Shown: positions 15,276 through 22,269 of the stretch, one piece after another
Layout: every line of letters begins with the position of its first letter
How positions within the stretch are numbered: the first letter of the stretch is position 1
NCBI GenBank assembly: GCA_002726335.1
Contig: PBSR01000239.1
Coordinates: 1 to 34,119 of the forward strand
Source of the DNA: Gemmatimonadaceae bacterium
Lineage (GTDB): Bacteria > Latescibacterota > UBA2968 > UBA8231
Direction of reading: 5' to 3'
DNA length: 34,119 bases
The notes under the pieces: generated by a model
The model's database searches: none
What the model saw: the letters and a program-made list of their open reading frames with translations, nothing else
Told to the model about the DNA's origin: nothing
Translations under genes and position numbers: made by a program

Positions 15276-17078
15276 ATGAGAGGGGCGAGTACGTGTAACC
15301 GGGGAACGACCGTGGTCTGCCTGCTGCTCTGTGTCGTCTGCGTGTTGACCACCGGTCTGCAGGTCGACGCGGCGGGGCCCCAGACCGAAATCGTGACCGA
15401 AGAAGTCGCGGCGGCAGCGGGGGTCACACCGGCGACGGCCGGAGACGTCGAATACCGGGCCTTCCCCGTCGTCGGCAGCAGGGTGGCGATCTGGGTCGTG
15501 GCGCAGCTGCACCTGATGTTTGCCGCCTTCGTGCTCGCCGTGCCGATGTTCGCTCTCATCATCGAGTTCATCGGCTACCGCACCGGGGACAAACGCTACG
15601 ACGCCCTGGCCCATGAGTTCACCAAGCTATTGTCCGTCTCCTTCTCCTTCACGGCGACCCTGGGGGCGCTGCTCACCTTCATGTTGGTCATCCTGTATCC
15701 ACGGTTGACCCAATACATGATGGCGATCTTCAGCTGGACCTTCTTCCCCTACGCGTTGCTGTTCTTCGCCGAGGCGGGATTCCTCTACACCTACTACTAC
15801 GGCTGGGGCAAGTTCTCGCCCAGGGTACACCTGGCGTTGGGGCTGGGGCTGAACATCGTAGGTACAGCGCTGATGTTCATCGCCAACGCCTGGCTCGCCT
15901 TCATGAACTCGCCCAACGGCATCAGCGAGAGCGGTGCCCTGGTCAACGTCTGGGAGGCTATCGACAACTTCATCTGGATGCCGATCAACGTGCACAGGGT
16001 GATCGCCAATGTCGCCTTCGGCGGTTCCATCGGGGCGGCGTACGCAGCTTATAAGTTCCTGGGGGCGCAGAGCGACGAGGAGCGGGCGCATTACGACTGG
16101 ATGGGCTACGTGGGCAACGTCGTCGCCATCAGCGCCCTGCTGCCCCTGCCCTTTGCCGGGTACTGGCTGGGCAAGGAAGTCTACGCCTATTCACAGAGCC
16201 TCGGAATCACCTTGATGGGCGGGACGTTCTCGTGGCTCTTCATCATCCAGGCGGTGTTGATCGGCAATCTGTTCCTGGCGGCCAACTACTACCTGTGGGT
16301 AGGCATGGAGCGAATCGAAGGGGCTGAGCGCTTCCGCAAGTTCATCAAGTACCTGCTGGCGTCTGTAACGATCTGTTTCCTCGTGTGGGCGACGCCGCAC
16401 TCACTGGTCGCTTCCATCGCCGAAGCTCGAAAGATGGGAGGAGCGCACCACCCTGCCATGGGCGTTCTGGGAGTGATGTCGGCCAAGAACACGGCGGTGA
16501 ACATCCTCATCCTGACGACTTTCCTCAGCTTCCTGCTGTACAGGCGCGGGAACAAAGAAGCGACGGTCTCCTGGGCGAAAACGGGAAATACGATCCAGTT
16601 CGCAACCTTTGTCACCGTCGTCGCTTTCGTCGTCTTCCTCGGGGTCTATGGCTACTTCGTCGAGGCCAAGGTGCGTATCGGGCTGTCGGTCCCGCAGGTG
16701 CTCTCGGTGCTGTTGGCCATGGCTGTTGTCACCGCCATCGACATCCCCATGTTCAAGAACGCGCGCATCCGGGGGTCCATCGACTGGGGCAAGATGCCGG
16801 CCCGCTCGCAGTACGCCCTGTTCTTCATCGCCATCACGTTTGCCTGGACCATGGGTCTGATGGGCTATGTACGCGCCGGACTGCGGCAGCACTGGCACGT
16901 GTACGGCGTCATGCGCGATACATCGGTGGATGCCTTCACGCCAACCCTCGGCTTTGCCGCGGGGGTGGTGTCGGTCACGGTCCTGATCTTCTTCACGTTC
17001 ATCGCGATCGTTTTCTGGTTGTCGGGACTGACGAGCAAGAAGGACTGGCAGGCAGAACGCTTGGACGTGCCGACATGA
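15276..17078 (+). CDS. Cytochrome bd-like (CydA-related) membrane protein, short form
   Basis: A 600-residue polytopic protein with a signal-like N-terminus (VVCLLLCVVCVLTTGLQVDA). It is paralogous to the product of 2167-4392 along its length: AQLHLMFAAFVLAVPMFALI, FFAEAGFLYTYYYGWGKF, ANAWLAFMNSPNGI, INVHRVIANVAFGG, RAHYDWMGYVGN, WATPHSL, GGAHHPAMGVLGVMSAKN and GLRQHWHVYGVMRDTS. The last block occupies the place of the CydA GRQPW motif but lacks its proline and gains a His. It lacks the two hydrophobic insertions of the long form. ATG 15276 is chosen over the adjacent TTG. The stop overlaps the following cytochrome gene (ATGA). It is the core of the second membrane module, presumably serving the NXR-type enzyme. 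Heme types and quinone reactivity cannot be told from sequence alone. Confidence 0.82.
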   Translation: MRGASTCNRGTTVVCLLLCVVCVLTTGLQVDAAGPQTEIVTEEVAAAAGVTPATAGDVEYRAFPVVGSRVAIWVVAQLHLMFAAFVLAVPMFALIIEFIGYRTGDKRYDALAHEFTKLLSVSFSFTATLGALLTFMLVILYPRLTQYMMAIFSWTFFPYALLFFAEAGFLYTYYYGWGKFSPRVHLALGLGLNIVGTALMFIANAWLAFMNSPNGISESGALVNVWEAIDNFIWMPINVHRVIANVAFGGSIGAAYAAYKFLGAQSDEERAHYDWMGYVGNVVAISALLPLPFAGYWLGKEVYAYSQSLGITLMGGTFSWLFIIQAVLIGNLFLAANYYLWVGMERIEGAERFRKFIKYLLASVTICFLVWATPHSLVASIAEARKMGGAHHPAMGVLGVMSAKNTAVNILILTTFLSFLLYRRGNKEATVSWAKTGNTIQFATFVTVVAFVVFLGVYGYFVEAKVRIGLSVPQVLSVLLAMAVVTAIDIPMFKNARIRGSIDWGKMPARSQYALFFIAITFAWTMGLMGYVRAGLRQHWHVYGVMRDTSVDAFTPTLGFAAGVVSVTVLIFFTFIAIVFWLSGLTSKKDWQAERLDVPT

Positions 17079-17884
17079 CGGCGCTGAAGATCCTGATTTT
17101 CACCGTCGGCGTCGTCGCGTTCTATGCCTACGTGGGGCAGATGGTCCCTCAGAAAGAGACCCATCCGCCGGAGAACACCGAGATCCGGGCCGACATGACC
17201 ACGGACGAGATGGTGGAGGTGGGCAAGGAGATCGCCGGCGGCAAGGGCACCTGCCTGACCTGCCACACCATCGGCTCGCAGGAAGCCGGGCGCTTCCCGG
17301 ATCTGGCCGGCATCGGCGACAAGGCATCGACGCGCAAGGCGGGGATGAGCGCCCTCGACTACCTGGCGGAGTCGATCTACGACCCCAACGCCCACGTCAC
17401 CGAAGGGTTTCTGCCAGGTATGCCGCCGATCCACAAGCCGCCGATCGGGCTGAGTGATGGCGAAATACTGACAGTGGTGGCCTACCTGCAGTCGCTGGGG
17501 TCGACACCCACGGTCACCATGGAGACCCGTCTACTGGGAGCAGGTCAGGAAGCCGACGCCGCAAGTGATGTCGCGCCAGTCGCTACTACCAGTCCAGGTG
17601 AAGCCGACGCCGCCAAGGCGCTGCTGACGTCGTACATGTGCATCACCTGTCACAAGCTGGATGGTCCCGAAAAACTCGTCGGCCCGAGTCTGCACGATGC
17701 CGGTGCCCGACTCAACCGGGCGGCGCTCTACGAATCAATACTGGATCCGGACGCCACGGTGGCTACCGGCTTTCCCCCTGGCGTGATGACGGTAACCCTG
17801 AAGGGTATGGGGTTCTACGACAAGGTCTCGGTGGATGAGCTCAAGCTCATGGTCAGTTTCCTGGCGTCCCTCAAAGGTGAGTGA
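17075..17884 (+). CDS. Membrane-anchored diheme cytochrome c
   Basis: A 269-residue protein with an N-terminal membrane helix (ALKILIFTVGVVAFYAYVGQ) and two heme c motifs, CLTCH near residue 60 and CITCH near residue 189. The repeated pattern after each heme (LDYLAESIYDPNAHV and ALYESILDPDATVATG) matches the duplicated pattern of the paralogue at 1241-2167. An Ala/Thr/Ser-rich linker (about residues 150-180) joins the two domains. It overlaps the bd-like gene by 4 bases, whereas in locus 1 the equivalent gene comes before the bd-like gene, so the module order was rearranged. Confidence 0.86.
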   Translation: MTALKILIFTVGVVAFYAYVGQMVPQKETHPPENTEIRADMTTDEMVEVGKEIAGGKGTCLTCHTIGSQEAGRFPDLAGIGDKASTRKAGMSALDYLAESIYDPNAHVTEGFLPGMPPIHKPPIGLSDGEILTVVAYLQSLGSTPTVTMETRLLGAGQEADAASDVAPVATTSPGEADAAKALLTSYMCITCHKLDGPEKLVGPSLHDAGARLNRAALYESILDPDATVATGFPPGVMTVTLKGMGFYDKVSVDELKLMVSFLASLKGE

Positions 17885-17890
17885 GGAGTG

Positions 17891-18703
17891 ATGAACCTCT
17901 GGGTCGTGCTCCCGATTGCAGCCGCCATGCTGGGGCTCAAGCTCGTCCGTCCCCACGTGGTGGGCTGGCTGGTGGCGTGGTGGGTGGCGCTGTTCCTGGT
18001 GCTCCACTACGGCATCGAGCCACCCTTGCCGGTATCGATCATCAACATGTTCATGGGCATCATCACGCTGTCGCTGCTCGCCTACCTGTCGTCGAACTCG
18101 GAGTACTTCGAGTCGGTCAGGAAGCCGGTGGTGACATTCCTGGTCGAAGAGAGATACTCCAGGCGGTTGATGATCCTCATGGTCGGTATGGCTCTGCTTG
18201 TCGCGGTGAAGGTGAACGTGAACCTGTCGGGGACCGTGGAACCACCGATCGCCAGTCGCACGATCCATCCCCCACCCCCGGGGGCCGTCACCTTCCAGGG
18301 GAAGAGGATTGATCTGGTGACGGGCACCAACCCCTTCCGCGAGCTGGAAGAGAGTGATCCGGACAGGTTCGGCGAGCACGTGCGCAACGGCAGCCGGATC
18401 TACTACCAGAATTGTGTGTTCTGCCACGGGGACAATCTCCAGGGCAAGGGTATCTACGCCTACGCCTTTGACCCGATTCCCGCCAACTTCAGCGATCCCA
18501 CCACCATCGCCATGTTGCAGGAGTCCTACCTGTTCTGGAGAATCGCCAAGGGCGCCCCGGGGCTGCCGCCGGAGTCCGCCCCCTGGTCTTCGGCCATGCC
18601 GGCGTGGGAGAAGTTCCTCACCGAAGAGGAAATCTGGGAGGTCACCCTCTTTCTCTATGACTTCACCGGGCAGAAGCCGCGAGCCCAGGAGCACGTGGAA
18701 TGA
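17891..18703 (+). CDS. Membrane-bound monoheme cytochrome c
   Basis: A 270-residue protein with several hydrophobic segments in the first 110 residues (VVLPIAAAMLGLKLV, VVGWLVAWWVALFLVLHYGI, IINMFMGIITLSLLAYL, RRLMILMVGMALLVAVKV) and one periplasmic heme motif, CVFCH near residue 175. AMPAWEKF near residue 235 may provide the distal Met. The ATG at 17891 has GAGGAG just upstream. It is the counterpart of 4398-5303 and overlaps the following EB_dh gene by 4 bases, as in locus 1. Confidence 0.86.
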   Translation: MNLWVVLPIAAAMLGLKLVRPHVVGWLVAWWVALFLVLHYGIEPPLPVSIINMFMGIITLSLLAYLSSNSEYFESVRKPVVTFLVEERYSRRLMILMVGMALLVAVKVNVNLSGTVEPPIASRTIHPPPPGAVTFQGKRIDLVTGTNPFRELEESDPDRFGEHVRNGSRIYYQNCVFCHGDNLQGKGIYAYAFDPIPANFSDPTTIAMLQESYLFWRIAKGAPGLPPESAPWSSAMPAWEKFLTEEEIWEVTLFLYDFTGQKPRAQEHVE

Positions 18704-20256
18704 GACTTCTGCTACCGCTGCTTATCCTGGGTGCCCTCGGTTCGCTCCAGGCTCAGGAACCCGACCTCGGTACCGAGGCACCCGACCTCGGTACCGAGGC
18801 CCAGCGCGACGCCGGCAAGGTGATCTACGAGCAGAAATGCGCTCAGTGCCATGGGGCGGAAGGTGAAGGCGACGGCGACGGCGGCGCCTACTTCCGGCCG
18901 GCCCCCCGTGATCTGACGTCGGGAACCTTCAAGGTGAGAACGACCGAGAGCGGCGAACTGCCCACCGACGAGGATCTCAAGCGGGTGATCCGGCTGGGCA
19001 TGCCCGCCACCGGCATGCCGGCATGGCCCGACTTCGGCGACCGGGAGCTGACGGAGCTGGTTTACTATATCAAGACGTTCAGCGAAGACTTCGCCGATCC
19101 GGACATGATCGTGCCACCCATGGAGATCCCGCAGGCACCAGCCTTCACTGAGGCGTCGGCCCAGAAGGGCCGCAAGCTCTTTGAGGAGAACAAGTGCATC
19201 GACTGTCACGGGCTCTACGGGAGGATGGACGGACCGTCGGCGCCGACTCTCAAGGACGACTGGGATCGGCACATCCGTCCGGCGGATCTGACCAAGAGGT
19301 GGACATATCGCGGCGGGCCGTCCAGGGAGGATATCTACCGTACCTTCACCACCGGTCTGAATGGCACACCCATGCCTTCGTACGCGGATCTGCTGGAGGA
19401 AGAGGACCGCTGGAATCTGGTGGACTACGTCTTTTCGCTGTCTGCTGACGAGCCCGACTACGCCACGGTTGTGATCGCCCGGCTGATGACGGGCGAGATC
19501 GATATCGAGCAGGCCTCGTCCCTCTTCGACAGCATCCCCGGTGCCCTGTTTCCCATGGCCGGCCAGGTCATCGAGCCAGGTCGGGAATTCTTCCGCAGCA
19601 TCGACGCCGTCGACGTCAAAGCCGTATATAGTGCGAATCACATTGCCATCAGGCTGGCCTGGAACGACATGAGCGCCGACAGATCCGGACACAACAGTCC
19701 CGCGATCCCGGTGCCCGTATTCGATCCGGATGCAGAAGCGAGCACCGAGGACTTCTCGGATGCGGTGGCACTGCAGTTCCCCGCAAAGACGGGTTCGGTC
19801 CTGCCGTACTTCCTCTTTGGTGACCGGCGAAACGCAGTAGACATCTGGTTCGCCGATCTGGCCGGGGACGAGGCTGAGCGTTTCACCGGCAGGGGGAGTG
19901 ACAACATAACGCCGGAGCCGCTGGGCACGCCCCTGGTTGACGCTTCGTACGAGGATGGTGAGTGGTCCGTCATCTTCGTCCAGGAGCGCCAGGCGGAAGG
20001 GGGCAGCCCATTCGAGGCGGGGAGTTTCGTACCCGTGGCGTTTTCACTGTGGGACGGATTCAACAAGGAGCGCGGCAACAAGCGGGGGCTGTCGTCCTGG
20101 TACTACCTGTACCTCGAGCCGGCGGAAGAGGAGTGGTCGATCCTGCCCACGCTGCAATGGGGACTGGCCACGCTGCTGGTCCAATTCGCCATCGTCTACG
20201 GCGTCAGGCGCAAATACGCGAACCACGCAGGGCAGGGACCCCACGACCGACAATAA
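18700..20256 (+). CDS. Tail-anchored diheme cytochrome c with EB_dh heme-binding domain
   Basis: A 518-residue protein with a signal peptide (LLLPLLILGALGSLQAQ), heme motifs CAQCH near residue 47 and CIDCH near residue 166, an EB_dh domain from about residue 290 (IAIRLAWNDMSADRSGHN, then SSWYYLYLEPA) and a C-terminal membrane helix (QWGLATLLVQFAIVYGV) followed by basic RRKY. It mirrors 5300-7048 in domain order and membrane topology. Near the mature N-terminus a seven-residue unit PDLGTEA is repeated twice by a DNA tandem repeat. The start overlaps the preceding stop (ATGA). Probable role: membrane-bound heme relay between the NXR enzyme or its soluble gamma subunit and the bd-like protein. 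Confidence 0.85.
   Translation: MRLLLPLLILGALGSLQAQEPDLGTEAPDLGTEAQRDAGKVIYEQKCAQCHGAEGEGDGDGGAYFRPAPRDLTSGTFKVRTTESGELPTDEDLKRVIRLGMPATGMPAWPDFGDRELTELVYYIKTFSEDFADPDMIVPPMEIPQAPAFTEASAQKGRKLFEENKCIDCHGLYGRMDGPSAPTLKDDWDRHIRPADLTKRWTYRGGPSREDIYRTFTTGLNGTPMPSYADLLEEEDRWNLVDYVFSLSADEPDYATVVIARLMTGEIDIEQASSLFDSIPGALFPMAGQVIEPGREFFRSIDAVDVKAVYSANHIAIRLAWNDMSADRSGHNSPAIPVPVFDPDAEASTEDFSDAVALQFPAKTGSVLPYFLFGDRRNAVDIWFADLAGDEAERFTGRGSDNITPEPLGTPLVDASYEDGEWSVIFVQERQAEGGSPFEAGSFVPVAFSLWDGFNKERGNKRGLSSWYYLYLEPAEEEWSILPTLQWGLATLLVQFAIVYGVRRKYANHAGQGPHDRQ
18760..18800 (+). repeat. 21-bp tandem duplication within the EB_dh cytochrome gene
   Basis: The unit CCCGACCTCGGTACCGAGGC plus one base occurs twice in direct tandem, differing only in the last base, and encodes PDLGTEA twice. 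Each unit contains the 14-base palindrome CCTCGGTACCGAGG. It is in frame and close to the mature N-terminus, so it is probably a recent slippage duplication. Confidence 0.8.
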
Positions 20257-20269
20257 CCGAGAGGAAATC

Positions 20270-20995
20270 ATGAGACTGATGAGATTCGTTGCAGTGGCGC
20301 TGCTCATACCGTTCTGCGTAGGTACCGCGTCGGCCCAGTATGTTGGGGCGGCCGTGAGCGACGGCGGCACCATTGTCGGCGTGGTGAAGGTGAGCGGGGA
20401 GATCCCCAAGGACGAGATCAAGACCGTGGTGAAGAACAGCGCCCAGTGTGGTGAGACCATCACCGCCGAGAAGTACGTCATCAGTGAGACCGGGCAGGTG
20501 CGGTGGGCGGTGGCCATGCTGGAGGGGATCACCGCCGGCAAGCCTCTCGACACCAAGGTCGAGATCATGGTCGACAACACTGGCTGCCGTTTCGCACCGC
20601 ACGTGCTGGTGGCTCCCACGAAGGGCAAGTTGCAGATCAGGAACAGCGATGCCATGCTGCACAACTCGCATTTCTACCTGGTCACCGGCGACAAGAAGAA
20701 GAACGTGATCAACCTGGCTCTGCCGAAGCAGGGGCAGGTGTTGACCAAGGCCAAGATTCTGCGCAAGCCCGGCCTGCTTTCGGTGCAATGTGATGCTCAT
20801 GACTTCATGCAGGGGTACGTGTGGTCGCTGCGCCACCCATACGGGGTGGTCACCGACGCCGAGGGCCGTTTCACGTTGGCCGACGTGCCGGCTGGCACAC
20901 ACACGCTGAAGGTCTGGCATGAGGCGTTGGGGGAAAGCTCGACGACGGTGACCGTCACGTCCGGTGCTGAGACCGAGGTAGCGATTGAGTTCTGA
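20270..20995 (+). CDS. Exported cupredoxin-like protein with carboxypeptidase-regulatory-type domain
   Basis: A 241-residue protein with a signal peptide (MRFVAVALLIPFCVGTASAQ). The body is beta-rich. A possible type I copper site is seen: His131 in AMLHNSHFYL, then C174-x2-H177-x2-M180 in SVQCDAHDFMQGY, close to the C-x2-H-x2-M pattern found in small exported cupredoxin-like proteins. The C-terminal part (YGVVTDAEGRFTLADVPAGT, HTLKVWHEALGE) is a carboxypeptidase-regulatory-like beta sandwich. The start at 20270 has GAGAGGAA upstream. It lies directly after the second membrane module, so it may be a soluble electron carrier for it. Copper binding is inferred from spacing only. Confidence 0.72.
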   Translation: MRLMRFVAVALLIPFCVGTASAQYVGAAVSDGGTIVGVVKVSGEIPKDEIKTVVKNSAQCGETITAEKYVISETGQVRWAVAMLEGITAGKPLDTKVEIMVDNTGCRFAPHVLVAPTKGKLQIRNSDAMLHNSHFYLVTGDKKKNVINLALPKQGQVLTKAKILRKPGLLSVQCDAHDFMQGYVWSLRHPYGVVTDAEGRFTLADVPAGTHTLKVWHEALGESSTTVTVTSGAETEVAIEF

Positions 20996-22253
20996 GGTCG
21001 CCAGGCAGTACGTTCCCTACCTGGTGGCCTTCAATCTTAGCGACCGCTGCAATCTCAGTTGCGCCCACTGCTACATGGACGCGGCCCAGAAGGCGACCGC
21101 CGGAGACGGCGAGTTGCGCTTCTCCGAGCTCGCCGCACTGTTCGCCGATATCGGGCGGGAGGCGCCGGGCACGATCGCCGTCCTGACCGGCGGCGAGCCG
21201 CTCATGCGTCCCGATATCGAAGGACTCGTGGATGCCGGCAGAGATGCCGGTCTGCGCATGGTGATCGGCACCAACGGCGTCCTGCTCACCAAAACGAAGA
21301 TCCGTCGATTCAAGGAACTCGGCCTGGAAGGCGTCGGCATCAGCCTCGATTCGGTGAGCGCCGAGGGGCACGACTCCTTCCGCGGTGTTACCGGTTCCTT
21401 TGCCCGAGCATGCACCGCCATTCGCCAGTGCAAGGCCGAAGGTCTCCACGCCCAGGTTCACTTCACAGTCACGAAACACAACTGTGGTGAGCTGGCTCAA
21501 GCGGTGGCCCTGGCGCGTGATCTTGGGGCGGCGATCATCAATTTCTTCTTCCTGGTGTGCATCGGCAGGGGCGGACGGCAGATGGACCTCTCCGCCGACC
21601 TCTATGAGCAGCTGCTCGAGGAAATCGCCGGATTGCAACGCAGCACGAAGGGGATCATGGTCCAGTCCCGCTGCACACCGCACTACAAGCGCATCCTGTA
21701 CGAGAACGACCCGGCGTCACCCTATACTCGCGCCACGGGGTACGACGGCGGCGGCTGTCCTGCCGCCTCGCACTACTGTCGCATCGCGCCCAACGGCGAC
21801 GTGACACCCTGTCCGTACATCGAGCTGTCGGCGGGGAATGTGCGCCAGAAGCCCTTCTGGGACATCTGGGACGAGGCGGTGCTGTTCGAGTCTCTGCGAA
21901 CCCCCGATCTGCTCCAGGGTCGTTGCGCCAGGTGCGAATACAAGCTGCTGTGCGGCGGCTGCCGGGCGCGCAGTCTGGCTCAGGCTGGCAATCTCATGGG
22001 AGAAGATCCCAACTGTAGCTATGTGCCACAGGGGGGAGAGACGATCCCGATTCAGATCGCCGGGATCGGTGACGAGGTGGAGTGGACACCGGAGGCGCGG
22101 GAACGTCTGGCGAGGATCCCGGTCTTCCTGCGGCCCCGGATCAAGAAGAAACTGGAAGAGCGGGCGAGAGCCGAAGGTACGGTGGTGACGCCGGATCTCA
22201 TGCAGAGACATCGGGAAGAGCGTGAGTTGGAACTGGGCATCAAGTTCAACTGA
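20985..22253 (+). CDS. Radical SAM/SPASM protein with C-terminal PCP_red domain
   Basis: A 422-residue cytoplasmic protein. C22-x3-C26-x2-C29 (CNLSCAHC) binds the radical-SAM [4Fe-4S] cluster, and TGGEPLMRPDI is the next family motif. From about residue 260 a SPASM-like region has CPAASHYCRIAPNGDVTPCP and a C-x2-C-x4-C-x2-C set (CARCEYKLLCGGC), similar to NirJ/AhbD-type heme-modifying and peptide-modifying enzymes. The last 60 residues (VEWTPEARERLARIPVFLRP onward) form a PCP_red-type domain, the C-terminal domain of light-independent protochlorophyllide reductase subunit B. The start is TTG at 20985, overlapping the previous gene by 11 bases with GAGGT upstream; no nearby ATG keeps the Cys motif. 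Possible roles: modified heme synthesis or protein modification for the respiratory complex. Confidence 0.85.
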   Translation: MSSEVARQYVPYLVAFNLSDRCNLSCAHCYMDAAQKATAGDGELRFSELAALFADIGREAPGTIAVLTGGEPLMRPDIEGLVDAGRDAGLRMVIGTNGVLLTKTKIRRFKELGLEGVGISLDSVSAEGHDSFRGVTGSFARACTAIRQCKAEGLHAQVHFTVTKHNCGELAQAVALARDLGAAIINFFFLVCIGRGGRQMDLSADLYEQLLEEIAGLQRSTKGIMVQSRCTPHYKRILYENDPASPYTRATGYDGGGCPAASHYCRIAPNGDVTPCPYIELSAGNVRQKPFWDIWDEAVLFESLRTPDLLQGRCARCEYKLLCGGCRARSLAQAGNLMGEDPNCSYVPQGGETIPIQIAGIGDEVEWTPEARERLARIPVFLRPRIKKKLEERARAEGTVVTPDLMQRHREERELELGIKFN

Positions 22254-22269
22254 ACGGAGAACAACAACG

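Noticed and set aside
20981..20995. Frameshift joining the cupredoxin-like and radical SAM genes
   Set aside because: The short overlap has a TTG start with a GAGGT site, and both products are complete families on their own, so an overlap is the simpler reading.
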